Source: Scalesia atractyloides
Lineage: Eukaryota; Streptophyta; Magnoliopsida; Asterales; Asteraceae
NCBI GenBank assembly: GCA_947069175.1
Contig: CAMTDV010000022.1
Span: 38,095,476 to 38,159,475 of the forward strand
Direction: 5' to 3'
DNA length: 64,000 nucleotides
The notes under the pieces are model-generated. The model did not search any database and was not told the DNA's origin. It saw nothing but the letters and a program-made list of their open reading frames with translations. Position 1 is the first letter of the stretch. Every line of letters starts with the position of its first letter. Below are positions 1 through 11,463 of this stretch, in pieces. The position numbers and the translations under genes were made by a program.

Positions 1-1940
1 AAAATGTTTAACAAACGCATGAGTACTGGTGATTTGGGGAGAAACATGGGGTAAAAGAATAATAATAATAATAATTTATGTTCTTATGTATGATAGGTAT
101 ATATTACAAAGGTGACAAAAAAAAGTATGTTGAAAAATTGTATCTCTAAAAATAGATATATTCTAGTAGACCTGAAAATGTTGACGAAAATGACTAAGTA
201 TTGAAGTTTGATGATGCTGGTGGAACTTTTGATTATATGATAATCTTAGATATGTATGATAGAACATAATAAGTTAAAAAAAAGAGAGAACTCAAGTACG
301 ATTTCGAGTGAAATTATATATTTTGTAACCTTTAACATTTTGGAAACTAACAAGTCTTTGACATAGGGAGATTATGTTAAAAATATATCTTGTTGGTGAA
401 AATGATATAAACATAATACATGGATTTTGTGAACCCTTTTGTATGTATAGATTTTTATAACATATAATATATATGTTTTGAAAGGCTTTGTAGCATCAAA
501 TGGAACAATTATTGCTATGTAGTTATGTGTTATCATATGAGTAACATGTGCATATACAGTATCGTAAGTCAAAAAGCGACATATGAAACAAATATAGTAT
601 TTCTTTGCCATTATCATATATAAAAATAATATACGTTATTTTTATTACCATGCATAATGTACGTGAAACGTATTTTCTAAAATAATATATATATAATATA
701 TATTTATTCATTTGATGAGACGAAAAAATAATATGGGTTAAATAATACGGATATTATTAGGACCCTAGTAAACACGAATACGTAGACGTATATGTCGAAC
801 ATGAATTATGTCTTATATAATTTTAGCCCTATTAATATTATATTTATTTATAGTTCTAAATAAATATATTGGGAAGTCGGGACACACATCATCAACGGTT
901 GTCAGGTCAAACGAGTCGACTCAAACATTTGAAACACGGGTTGTACTAACACATTGAGTTATGTTGGGTGAATCGATTACATATCAGACATGTATGTCTT
1001 AGACTTTGAACAAACCTTAAAATGTCTTGTTGTAATTTAGGACACGTATGGCATGCAATCACGGGCTTTGTTTGTCTTTAATTAATAACCCCTAATTTTT
1101 ACGGTTTTATATTTTTATATATTGTTTTCGAGGGTGGAAAGACATGCAAGTTTTGCAAAAGTACACAATGTCTCGATGGACGAAAATTCATATTTCTAAA
1201 CCATGTTGCAAATGAATTTCAATAAACTTGAATGGTTTACGAAAGGTTTATGCTAAACATACCAGTTTTACAAAACACATGTGTATTTACGAAATGTGCA
1301 TGAGTTTCATGACTAGTGACGGGATTGTCCTAGTTACAACGGGACTGGTTTGTCCTGCATACAAATAAGAGGACTGGTTGGTCCTACTTACAGACTCAAG
1401 GATTGGATTGTCCTCTACTCATCCGTAAGAGCTGTAGGGTTCTTAAAACTGTACAGTAAAGTCCTCGCTACATATCGGAACTATAACCACCTGCTAGTCT
1501 ACCGTCTTGAGTAAACGTTTGGCGAGGCACTTCCTAGCACGAAGTTAGTTATAGGCTCATGCGGCGAGCATGCTGTCTCTGTTGTACTCGGACATCGATG
1601 GTTATACAAGTTTTAAAAATAAAAAAGTTTTCAATTAACATGCCGAGAAAAATGGTTTACGTTTTCTCAACAATATTAAACCGGTTACCAAAAAGATTTA
1701 AAAATTTATTTTAAATCTTTTTAAACAAACTATGAACTCGTCAACTTTATGTTGATTTTTCGCATGGTCTTTCTCAGGTTACACTTTTAAACTATGGCAC
1801 GGTTGGAATAAAAGAACCCATGGGGATTCGAGTACCTAGCGGGCGTTCCCTTTCTAGAAATCTTAGCATATTTAATACTTCCGTTGTGCAATGAAGATAC
1901 TAGTCAGATCACACCAACTCTGATTTTGTAGGGTGTGACA
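1..1940 (+). mobile_element. Right end of a Gypsy-type LTR (left end outside window)
   Basis: This AT-rich, non-coding stretch ends at 1940 in GGGTGTGACA, the terminal sequence type of the Gypsy LTRs elsewhere in the window (for example TGTCACACCC at 16275 on the opposite strand). Directly after it, from 1941, the sequence matches the end of a Copia gag that continues into protease, so 1940/1941 is an insertion boundary. No tRNA primer site follows, so it is either a 3' LTR or a solo LTR. Orientation is inferred from the terminal GGTGTGACA. I see no gene in it; short open frames at 372-711 are chance products of AT-rich DNA. Confidence 0.6.
1321..1425. repeat. Imperfect tandem repeat of about 20-30 bp in the LTR
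   Basis: Four units begin at 1321, 1341, 1371 and 1400. Each is built around GGAYTGG followed by TTGTCC, so each can form a small GGAC/GTCC hairpin. The spacer sequences differ, so this is an old array. Confidence 0.6.
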
Positions 1941-3071
1941 TTTGTGAACCAAAATATGATATCCTAAACCCACCCAAGACCGACAAGCCTTGGGTCTCGC
2001 TATTCAAATAATCGCTTAATTGCATGTGTAGGGGCTGCCGAGATCAATAATTTCCAAGTGGATAATGGATAGCGGTGTGTCCTGGCATATTATACAATGT
2101 CAAATCAATCCGTGGGGGCTACGTCGGGTTTGCGGGTAATCAAGGTGGGAGAATAGTCGGTAAAGGTATTCTAAAAAACGGTGTGGTGTCGTTCGACAAT
2201 GTCAACTACATAGCAGAGTTACAGAACAACGTGTAGAGTATTTCTAAGATCCGTGATAAAAAGTTCACAACACACTTCACTAATCGAGAATGTCTCATTC
2301 TGAAGCCTAGATTCCATATTCCGGAGGAGTGGATTCTGATGCGTGCTCCCGGAGAAAATGACTTGTATGTCTTAGACATGAGTGTTGTGACTACAAACGA
2401 TGAAATCTGCGCAATGTTTCGTGTCCAAAGCAATAGAAAAAGAATCGATCATTTGACACAGGAAGATGGGGGCACATTCATCTCCGCAAGATGAATTTCT
2501 TATTACACAACAATCTAGTGGAGGGAGTCAATTTAAAGAGTTTTTGCTTGAATAACGACTGCATAAGTTGTGAAAAGGGCAAACAACACAAAAAGTCACA
2601 TCCAAGGAAGCTCCTAAACTCAATCAAAGCTCCCGCTAAAAATACTACGCGTGGATCTCTTTGGACCAGTCAATGGTATTTGAGGAGATCTCTATTGTAT
2701 TTTTGTTACTGATGATTATTTTAGATGTTCATGGGTGATGTTCTTGAAAAGCAAAGATGAAACCTTTGAGAGTCTGATGATCTTATTTCGAAAGTTGGAG
2801 AACTTGTACCACTTACCTATTCGACGCATTAAAGGTGACAATGGTACAGAGTTCAAGAACAATCGGATGGCCGAGTTTTGCAATGAGAAGGGAGTTCTGC
2901 ATGAATTTAGCTCCATACACACCACAACAGAACGGTGTAGCTGAACACAAGAACCGAACCCTGATAGAGACCACAAGAACCATGCTCGCTGATTCTAAAC
3001 TGCCAATAAGCTTTTGGAGCGAAGGCGTGGCTTCTACATGCTATACATTGAACAAAGTGTTGATAGTTAAG
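1941..3071 (+). pseudogene. Copia-X gag end, protease, GAG-pre-integrase, integrase N-part
   Basis: About 1941-2010 matches the last residues of gag as seen in Copia-2 at 51690-51780. A protease active-site segment MDSGVSWHII is encoded near 2065-2095. GAG-pre-integrase follows at about 2400-2650, with WHRKMG-like histidines partly lost to a stop, then the CxxC segment CISCEKGKQHKKSH. Integrase core is readable from about 2735: FLKSKD, then GDNGTEFKN (second catalytic Asp) near 2837, then TPQQNGVAEHKN (catalytic Glu) near 2920, then SFWSEGVASTCYTLN. Several stops and frame changes occur, notably between 2100 and 2400 and around 2900. It cannot make a functional polyprotein. The coding part stops at the TTAAG target site. 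Confidence 0.85.
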
Positions 3072-3464
3072 TAAGAGTCCAGGATCAGGCGGTTCTAGAC
3101 GGAAGTTTGGGTAGAGATAGAACTAGTTCGATAGAATGTTATTAAGAAAGGAGTAGAAGCAGCGAAAGTCTAATGATTTCATTCATACCGAAAGAGTATA
3201 CATCTTGTCAAGGTGAGCCTTTCCCCTCTGTGAACTCTAAAACTTATCTAACAATGAACACACACCACTATTTATAGAACCTGACTCACCTCGTGCAAAG
3301 TGAGCATCTGACTTCTTACAAAGTGGATTCACTTCATACGAAGTGACACATAAGCTCCTCTCACATTCGCACTTAGGTTGCGTGTTCGTATCTAATTTAT
3401 ACAATATTCAACACACGCTCTATCTAGCCTATTCATACAGTGACGGACATAAAATGCATCAACA
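3072..3464 (-). repeat. 3' LTR of the mini element
   Basis: The LTR is 393 bp. It contains a TATA-type box (CTATTTATAG at about 3270-3280, read CTATAAATAG on the minus strand). Decayed palindromes with cores like CTTCATACGAAGTG lie just upstream of that box on the minus strand (about 3290-3350). Confidence 0.88.
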
Positions 3465-3478
3465 ATTTCCCCCTTGGA
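3465..3478 (-). other. Polypurine tract
   Basis: On the minus strand, TCCAAGGGGGAAAT immediately precedes the TGTTGATGC start of the 3' LTR. This is the expected plus-strand primer site. Another purine run (AGGGGGAATG, about 3628-3640) lies inside the element, consistent with the multiple polypurine tracts described for Sireviruses. Confidence 0.85.
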
Positions 3479-4843
3479 CGTCACTGTTGAAGCTTGGTAT
3501 TGATCTTGAAATATGAGAGTCGTGTTTGAATATTCTACAACTTCAATCAGGTATTTGTCGATGTCACAGAATGCATCAACAAATTCCTCATTGATTGATG
3601 ATTCAGGTTTGCAATTTCTTCAATACATTCCCCCTAAAATAATTTCTCCATTTTAGGTATTTGTTTGCACGATTCTCGACCTCCTCTGATTTGCTTAACT
3701 GACAAATTCTCTAGAATAGTCACCAACTCAAAACTAATCAACGCGGCTTCTCCGTTTCAATTTTAACCACATCCGTGTCCGGTTTTATCACACTCTTCCT
3801 ATGCTCGATCCTCTAATCTTAAAAAACCCAACCGACAATTTATAGAAACTTCGAATTACCACAATGGTAAACTTCAAATCAATAAATACCTGCGAAAATC
3901 TGAAATCCTGTTTTACGTATCACAATTAAGCATACTACTGAAAGATAGATTAGCAAAATGGTAATCTTCTCAAACGACAAATCATCGGAATCAAATCATC
4001 TGGTAACACATCCAATTTGAGAAACATTCTTCCGCGATCAGAATCACATTCTTCCTCTTCAGTCACAATAATATATATATATAGCTATCTCCTTTGAATC
4101 AGCGTAACTTAATCAACAAACATCATCATTCAATGGAGGTTAGTCCAAGAAGAACAATTCATCTGCTTAAAGACTAAAACTAATGGCACCTAAGGCTATC
4201 ATCAATCATTCGTGTATGCAATATAACTTGAATGACCTAAGATCTCCTCGGTAATTTTTGAGACAACTAGCCTTGTTAACACCTAAGACCATCACTTAAC
4301 ATTCGTATATGCAATATAACTTGAACATCCTCAGATCTTAATCTTGTATCAATAAAAACTACTACCTGCTAACCTGACCCCCATTTAAGATCAGGACTCT
4401 AACCCTTAAGCATCAATTTGTATCATGATCTAAAAATTATGAACCTCTTGTGTCACAAACTAACGGAATCTAGATCTTCTACATCCCCAGATAATCTGAA
4501 GTCGGAACCACCCGAATACAGTTGTAGAGTCACGAATTTCAAAAATGCCAGAATCTTAATATATACATGAAAATTTTTTCCCTTTTTTTTGAAAATTCTG
4601 ACCATACCAATTTTTTCACTGAAATTCCCCATCAAATCAAGAAAATTTAGTTTTCAACAAATGCAAATTTTATGTTCAGGCCCATTAGTAATCACTATAC
4701 CAAATGATCATCATTCTGCCTATGTATCAGTGACCAGCCCAATATCTTCAACATTTGTGATCGTATCATCAAATCTATTCTCTGAAGCTCAAGACGTTGT
4801 CCTCGAACATCCCGTATTCATCTTCAACGTTAGTTGATACGTA
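3479..4843. other. Non-coding internal region of the mini element
   Basis: I find no credible coding sequence in this 1.37 kb. A 93-bp direct duplication is present: the block starting at 4187 (CACCTAAGGCTATCATC) recurs at 4280, including the shared segment ATGCAATATAACTTGAA. Near 3571-3590 there is a partial copy of the LTR end plus purine tract (AATGCATCAACAAATTCC). Confidence 0.6.
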
Positions 4844-4857
4844 GCTCTGATACCAAT
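4844..4857 (-). other. Primer-binding site, tRNA-Met type
   Basis: The minus strand reads ATTGGTATCAGAGC directly downstream of the 5' LTR. This is the usual initiator-Met tRNA complement of plant Copia and many Gypsy elements. Confidence 0.9.
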
Positions 4858-5289
4858 TAATAGTCTAGGATCCGGCAGTTCTAGACGAAAGTTTAGGTAG
4901 AGATAGAACTAATCCGGTAGAATGTTATTAAGAAAGGGTAGAAGCAGCGGAAGTCTAATGATTTCATTCATACCGTAAGATTATACAACTTGTCAAGCTG
5001 GCGAAATTCTGGAGAAATTTCACCAGCGTTTCCCCTCTGTGAACTCCAAAACTTATCTAATAATGAACACACACCACTATTTATAAACCTGACTCACCTT
5101 GTGCGAAGTGAGCATCTGACTTCATACAAAGTGATTCCACTTCGTACGAAGTGAGTTCTCTTCCTATGGCGTGAATCATAAGCTGCTCTCACGTTCCTTT
5201 GGTCATGTGTTCGTATCTAATCTATACATTATTCAACACACGCTCTATCTAGCCTATTCGTACAGTGACAGACATAAAATGCATCAACA
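4858..5289 (-). repeat. 5' LTR of the mini element
   Basis: This 432-bp copy is longer than the 3' LTR mainly because of an extra segment near 5000-5030 and another near 5160. The palindrome CACTTCGTACGAAGTG (about 5139-5154) lies upstream, on the minus strand, of a TATA-like CTATTTATAA (about 5076-5086). Confidence 0.88.
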
Positions 5290-6473
5290 TTAAGCTACAC
5301 AAGAAAACATGTTTCGAGCTACTTAACCAGCGAAAGCCAAACCTAAAATATTTAGAACCGTTTGGATCACCTTGCACGCTAATCGATGCAGATGGTAAAT
5401 TCGGAGCTAATTAAGAGGGGTTCTTTGTGGGATATGCGAGTCCACTTAGTAGAGTTTATCTTCCGAGCATAAACCAGTGAATTGAAGCTTAGAATGTCAA
5501 TTGTCAATGATACATGTCTCCAAAACAAAAAGTAGGAGATGTTTGGCTGATCAACTATGATAGTCTTTGGGATTCATTCGAACTGCCAACGGAACCAACA
5601 CCAGAGGAATCTTGATTCTTTATCAGCAACAACAAGCTTCATCACAAGAACAAGTTCCTAGACCCATGGTGATTACTCAAACACCTGTTGGTACGCACGA
5701 TGTAGAAGCTGGGCCAAGTACTCAACAACCAGATACTCAGACTGTTGGAACAAGTGATCCCCACAGCAAATTAAGAGATGAATGAATATGCGCCCACGTT
5801 CGATCAAAGCTATGATTCTGATTCTGATGTTGATCCAACATATGACAATGATGGATCTACTTCTGATGATGGAGCAGAGTAGACTGAAAGTTTTTTTGAA
5901 CAATCAACCTGCGGGTCCAAGTGCTCAGAATGAAGCATCCACGAGTAGCCAAGCTGCTGATCAAAACATCACTAATCTGGAACACGAAGTGAGTGTCTCA
6001 AACGAGGTTATGCCGAGGAGGATGTCTAACCACCCATCAAAGAACATCATTGGAGAGTTGCACTTTTGTGTCAAAACACGAAATTAGATCAATCAGGATC
6101 TTAGTTGTTTTTATACCAAAGTAGCACATGTACAAGATACTGTCTCATATAGTTGTTTCATTACACAGGTTGAGCCAAAAAGGTTCTAGGAAGCTCTTAC
6201 CGAAGAAAGTTGGCTGAATGCAATGCGGGAGGAGCTGCTAAAGTTTGAGAAACTTGGAGTTCGAAAATCAATACAAAGTGGGTCTTCAAGTGTAAGAGAG
6301 ATGATAGAGGAGTTGTTGTTTGAAATAAAGCTTGACTCGTTGTTTAAGGTTTAACCAGCAAGAGGGATTAGATTATACTGAGCTCTACGCTCCAGTGGTC
6401 AGATTGGAAGCCATCCGCATTTTCCTGGCGGTTTTAAGGTGTGAAGTGGACTGTAAAGATCAAAATATATTTT
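5290..6473 (+). pseudogene. Copia-X integrase end, linker and start of reverse transcriptase
   Basis: The sequence resumes integrase with LHKKTCFELL-like codons, then FFVGYASP (about 5420-5450) and the long hydrophilic linker (5450-6170). It contains a roughly 45-bp insertion near 6110-6155, shared with Copia-Y but absent from Copia-2, flanked by repeats of AGTTGTTT. Reverse transcriptase then begins: an EESWLNAMREELL-like segment near 6200, QQEGLDYTELYAPVVRLEAIRIF at about 6355-6430 (the pre-catalytic part of the Copia RT domain), and a degraded FKV..MDVK segment to about 6465. The catalytic YVDD region is missing because the element is broken there. Confidence 0.82.
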
Positions 6474-6630
6474 TTGTTGATTTTTATGAAACGCATGCTA
6501 AAAGTGCCGATTAATCTAGATCTATGTTCAATTTTAATTTGTGTTTGTTAAAACATCCTAGATCTAGGTTTAAATGTCCGAATAGCCAAAATCGTTCAAA
6601 TTCATTCAATTAAGGTCCAATCTTGTCCAA

Positions 6631-6860
6631 ACTACCTTAGGAATTGTTAATGGTGTGCGGATCAACCACTACAAATCTAAATTTTGGCAGCAATTCGTTA
6701 CTTGTTTTGCAAAAACTTCAGATCGCACAGATGAAATTAAACAGTGAATATGAATTAACCTCGTGCGAAGTGTTTATATAGCAACAGATTTTTCACTTCG
6801 TACGAAGTGAAGTTTTTACTTCGTGCGAAGTGATTTTCCACTTTGTGCAAAGTGAACTCC
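6631..6860 (-). promoter_or_regulatory. Putative internal promoter and splice donor for the lost ORF-A (Copia-Y)
   Basis: On the minus strand three palindromes (6793-6860, one a perfect 18-mer TCACTTCGTACGAAGTGA at 6793-6810) are followed by TATATAAA (6780 to 6773). About 130 nt further is CACACCATTAACAATTCCTAAG, then the donor-like GTAGTT at 6636. The corresponding ATG in Copia-1 and Copia-3 is ATT here. The layout matches the blocks at 15736-15960 and 28181-28410. The promoter role is inferred from position and motif order only. Confidence 0.5.
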
Positions 6861-8290
6861 TCGCTTTCAAATTTTAATTTCTCACACATTTTACCAGTTT
6901 TAACGATCCACTCAGTTGAGCAAGTCCAAGTTAGTGACCCTGGTTAACAAATTTATCTACCAAGTCCAAGTTAATGACCTTGGTTGAACACTTTGTGAAC
7001 AAACTGATGTTTTCAGGAAATTTTAAGTTTCAACTTATTAAACTTTTGATCATTTCAAAACATTTTCTCATTTCAGATAAACTCCCAACCCGTTGTCCTC
7101 TGGATTTCACTCAGCATTCAACATCTTTGGATTTTGAAGACCAGCTTTCCATCATCGTCAGTCAAAACAAAGATGAAAATAAAATATTTTTGATTTTTTC
7201 AAAGCTTATGCTAAAACACACTGAAAATATTTATGGGTTTTTCTTAAATGGAATGCAATACCTATGTACAAACATATTTACAGACATTTTTGTGAGTTTG
7301 TGTTAGAGGATCATACGAGTTATTGAGACATATCACTAGTACCATTGATTTTGATACAACTTTAAGTTCAAAACAGATTCACTTAGATTGTTAGTATACT
7401 GGTCCACTTAAACCTCTACATATTTCTCAATTGCTCCAAGATATGTTAATTAGATGTCTAAGAACTTGACTTAATAGTGTTTCCAACATCGTAATATACT
7501 CTCGTATCAAGACTCCCTGGATTTCATCTTACGGGTGAATATATCTAACTAATAACTGCATCTGGGTTGTGCGAGACCTTGAGAGCTTAGGTTAGTACCA
7601 CCGTACAGATGAAGAGATGAAGGCTCGACTTAAAAGTGGTGTTCCAAGTTTTGGAATCTTTTGACTACAATCGTTAGATCTTTCGATACTTTCAATTTGA
7701 TATAGTTTTTTTTTTGGGTTTAAAAGCATAAGTATTCTACAAGTTCTAGGCCATTGCTGACGCAAAATCAGAAGAACTTGTATAATACCTGAGATATTAG
7801 TTATCTATAAAGACCTAATATCTTAGAGTCCGACAATGTCTCAAACGAAATTTCGGTGTACTAAGACCATATATCCGAGAGATGTTAAGCCATTAAATTA
7901 AGAAGTTTTTCTTTATGTTTATATCTCAGAAACAATTTACTGAATGTGCGAAGTCTACTTGCACATTGTCAGTGAGACCCGTTTAAACTTTTTAACACTA
8001 TATTTCTTTAGCACAATGTCATAGCCCACTGATCTACTATCATTTTCTCTTTTTACACGAAAAACTCTTTTTGTCTTTTTCATGTTTTCGTACATTTTCA
8101 AATTTTATATGCTTTTATATTTTTCACAACATATTTCTCCCGCTAAAATCAAAAACATATTTTTGGATTTTTGTATTTTAAAGAAAGAAATTTGAAAACT
8201 AAAAACTTGACAAACCGACGAGGATTACGTCAACTCGTCATCCATCTCGAATTCAACCTATGTATCTCCCCCTGATGTCAGATTTTTAAT
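6861..8290 (-). other. Post-pol non-coding spacer of Copia-Y
   Basis: I see no gene in these 1.4 kb. Homologous sequence occupies the same place in Copia-1 (15961-16274 plus 18537-19213) and Copia-2 (28431-29785), always between RNase H and the ORF-A promoter block. Purine runs on the minus strand (GGGGGAGATACA near 8260-8270 and AGCGGGAGAAA near 8137-8148) resemble extra polypurine tracts. Confidence 0.65.
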
Positions 8291-11200
8291 CCGTTTATTT
8301 CAAAAGATATTTGAATGTAGCTATAACAAACGCTTTGGTGTAAAAATCTGCCTTCGGTTCATCAGTGTGGATCTTTTTATTCGAATCATTTTTTTCTCGT
8401 GGCAATCACGGATAAAGTGATGTTGGATTTCTATGTGTTTAATTTTAGAGTGCTGAACCTGATTTTTGGTTATGTCAATGGCAGCCTCGTTATCTACATA
8501 TATAGGCGTATCAAGAAACTTCAATCCATAGTCTCTCATTTGTTGTTGTACCCACAAGATTTAGGAACAACAACTGGAAGCTTGTTTGCTTCTTGCATTG
8601 CCACGTTACTAATCGCGTGTCCAAGAACTTGTAACCATCCGGCTGCAGTAGATTTAGCATTTAAGTGGCAGCATCCAAAATCAGAATCGGAGAGCGAGGT
8701 TGAAATCGTTGTTCCGCGGATACCACAAGTCGGTGCTTGGGCAACACTTCAGATATTGGAGAATCCGTTTGACGATCAGTATGTGTGGCACTCGTGGACT
8801 TGACTGATATCGGGCGTAGAGGCATGTCGGATACATAATATCCAGCCTTGATGCTGTGAGGTAGATTAATGATCCCCTCATTGATCGATATAAGGTCTCA
8901 TCAATCTTCACTCCTTTTTCATCTGGACCAATGCCGTGATTGAGAGCTAATGGGCTAGACAATGGTAATGATTCCGACATATTGAATTTCTATAAACCGT
9001 CATGCACATACTTCGTCTAATGGATAAAGATACCATCATGCAATTGATCGACCTGAAGTCCCAAGAAGAACTTCATTTCTCCCATTGAACTCATCTCGAA
9101 TTTCTTTTGCATGACTTTCTCGAAGTCTTTACACAGCATGTCGTAGGTAGAACCAAAGATGATGTCATCCACATAAATTTACACAATTAGGATGTGTCCT
9201 TCAACTTCCTGTGTAAAGAGGGTACTGTCTACTTTTCCTCTAGTGAAACCATTCTCTAGAAGATGTTGAGACAGTGTCTCGTACCAGGCTCTCGGGGCCT
9301 GGTGTAAACCGTATAACGCCTTATACAGTAGATAAACCTTTTCTTATGTATCGGATCGACAAACCCTGGTGGTTGGCTGACGTATACCTCCTCTTTCATA
9401 TTTCCATATGGAACGCTGATTTGACATCCAATTGGTACACATTGAAACCTTTCCACGACACGAATACTAGGAAAATGCGGATGGCTTCCAATCTAGCGAC
9501 ATGAGCGTAGACCTTAGTATAATCAATTCCCTCTTGTTGATGAAATCCCTGAACAACGAGTTGAGCTTTATTTTGAACAATAACTCCTCTATCATCTCTT
9601 TTACACTTGAAGACCCACTTTGTATTGATTTTCTCGTGGTCATCCCGTAGATCAACAAGTTTCTAAACTTCGAGTTTCTCAAACTATAGCAGTTCCTCCT
9701 GCATTACGTTCACCTAACTTTCTTCGGTAAGAGCTTCCTTTTACGTTTTAGGATAAACCTGTGAAATAAAACAGCTATATTAGACAGTTTCTTGTACAGG
9801 TGCTACTTTAGTATAAAAAACAACTAAGATCCTTATTGTTCTGATTTCTCATTTTGACACCAGACTGCAACTCTCCAATGATGTTCTCTGATGGGTGGTA
9901 AGCCATCGTCCTTGGCGTAACCTCGTTTAGGACACTCACTTCATGTTCCAGATTAGTGATGTTTAGATCAGCAACTTGACTACTCGTGGATGCTTCATTC
10001 TGATCACTTGGACCCGATGCTTGATTGTTTAGCAAACTTTCAATCTGCTATGCTCCATCATCGGAAGTAGATCTGTCATATGTCGGCTCAACATCAGCAT
10101 CAGAATCATCACTTTGATCAAATATGGGTGCAGATTCATTCATCTTGATTTGCAGTGGACTTACTTGTTTCGACAATCTGAGTATCTGGATGTTGAGTTC
10201 TTAGCCCAGCTTCTACATCGTGCGTACCAACAGGTGTTTAAGTAATCACCATAGGTCTAGGAACTTCTTCTTGTGATGAAGCTTGCTGTTGTTGATAAAG
10301 AATCTAGATTTCCTCTTATGTTGGTTCCGTAGGAAGTTCGAAGGAATCTAAGAGACTATCATAGTTGAACAACCATGCATCTCTCGGTTTTTGTGTTGGA
10401 GACGTGTAACGTTGACAATCGACATTCTGAGCTTCAATAAGCTGGTTTGTGCTTGGAAGATAAACTCTCCTAAGTGGACTCGCATATCCTACAAAGAACC
10501 CTTCCATCGATTTAGCTTAGAATTTTCCACCTTCATTGATTACCAGGCAAGGTGACCCAAAAGGCTCTAAATAGTCCAGGTTTGGCTTTTGCTAGTTAAG
10601 TAGCTCGAAACACGTTTTCTTATGCAGCTTAACTATCAACTCTCTATTCAATGTATAGCATGTAGAAGCCACGGCTTTGCTCCAAAAGCAGATTTGCAGT
10701 TTAGAATCAGCGAGCATGGTTCTTGCTGACTCTACCAAGGTTCGGTTCTTGTGTTCAGGTACACCGTTCTGTTGTGGTGTGTATGGTGCACTGAATTCAT
10801 GCATAACTCACTTCTCAGTGTAGAACTCGGCCATCTGATTGTTTTTGAACTCTATACCGTTATCACTTCTAATACGTCTAATTGGTACGTGGTACAAGTT
10901 CTCCAACTTTTGGAATAAGATCATCAAACTCTCAAAGATTTTATCTTTGCTCTCTAGGAACATCACCCACAAAAATCTGGAATAATTGTTAGTAACAACA
11001 AGACAATAATCTCCTGAGATACTTCGGACGTTGATAGGTCCAAAGAGATCCATGTGTAGTCTCTATAGCGGGAGCTTGATTGAGTTCAAGAGCTTCCTCG
11101 GATGCGACTTTTTGTGTTGTTTGCCTTTTTGCAACTTATGGAGTCGTCATTCCAGTGAAAACTCTTTAAATTGACTCCCTCCACTAGGTTGTTGTGTACT

Positions 11201-11463
11201 AAAAAATTCATCTTGCTGAGATGAATGTGCCCCATTTTCCTGTGCCACATGATTGATTCTTTTTCTGTTGCTTTGGACACGAAACATTGCATTGATTTTA
11301 TCGTTGTAGTCGCAACACTCATGTCTAAGACATACAAGTCATTTTCTCGGGGAGCGCACATCAGATCCTCTCCTCCGGAATATGGAATCCATGCTTCAAA
11401 ATGAGACATTCTCGATCTGTGAAGTGTGTTGTGAACTTTTGGTCATATATCTGAGAAATATTG
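8291..11463 (-). pseudogene. Copia-Y pol: GAG-pre-integrase, integrase, RT, RNase H
   Basis: On the minus strand, GAG-pre-integrase spans about 11409-11090 (MWHRKMGHIHLSKMNF, then SISCKK). Integrase spans about 11053-10590, with DLFGPINV (first Asp), SDNGIEFKN (second Asp) and QQNGVPEHKN (Glu) all present. GYASP and the linker lie at 10507-9800. Reverse transcriptase includes EEVYVSQPPGFVDP near 9400 and an intact YVDDIIFGST near 9140-9175. RT/RNase H junction motifs (DETLYRSMRGSLIYLTASR) are at 8900-8850, and the RNase H tail IYVDNEAAIDITKN..HSKIKHIEI is at about 8480-8400. Several stops and shifts make it non-functional, but the catalytic residues of integrase and RT are still visible. The family role is replication and insertion of the element from cytoplasmic particles. 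Confidence 0.9.

Larger units (their letters stand above)
3072..5289 (-). mobile_element. Structurally complete 2.2-kb non-autonomous LTR element, coding-free
   Basis: Two direct repeats (3072-3464 and 4858-5289) flank about 1.39 kb. On the minus strand the LTR starts TGTTGATGCATTTTATGTC and ends CTATTA or CTCTTA. A tRNA-Met-type primer site (TGGTATCAGAGC) adjoins the 5' LTR and a purine tract (AAGGGGGAAAT) adjoins the 3' LTR. Perfect TTAAG duplications flank it (3067-3071, 5290-5294), and removing the element with one TTAAG restores the Copia-X integrase frame. No gag or pol homology is visible inside. The LTR start, the primer site and the palindromes in the LTR match the Copia elements here, so a Sirevirus-like partner probably mobilised it. 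The two LTRs differ by roughly 7-9% plus indels by hand alignment. Confidence 0.9.
1941..6473 (+). mobile_element. Copia-X, Sirevirus-like Copia fragment, interrupted
   Basis: This is a decayed Copia gag-end/pol fragment on the plus strand. It runs from the last codons of gag through protease, GAG-pre-integrase and integrase to the first part of reverse transcriptase. The mini LTR element at 3072-5289 splits it inside integrase, and removing that insert with one TTAAG copy restores the integrase frame. The left side is cut by the LTR ending at 1940. The right side stops near 6473, where sequence homologous to the promoter/leader block of Copia-Y begins on the opposite strand. By eye it is roughly 90% identical in GAG-pre-integrase to Copia-Y, so the two belong to one family. 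Confidence 0.85.
6474..11463 (-). mobile_element. Copia-Y, 3' half of a Sirevirus-like Copia
   Basis: In minus-strand order this copy carries GAG-pre-integrase, integrase, reverse transcriptase, RNase H, a non-coding spacer and the promoter/leader block that precedes ORF-A in its relatives. ORF-A itself and the 3' LTR are missing: the copy stops at about 6474, where it meets the oppositely oriented Copia-X. At 11463/11464 it is cut in GAG-pre-integrase by the 3' LTR of Copia-1. Its upstream part would lie beyond Copia-1, outside the window. Confidence 0.85.

Noticed and set aside
372..711. Overlapping minus-strand open frames near the left end
   Set aside because: They lie in AT-rich LTR sequence, are Tyr/Ile-rich with no domain, and overlap each other in different frames.
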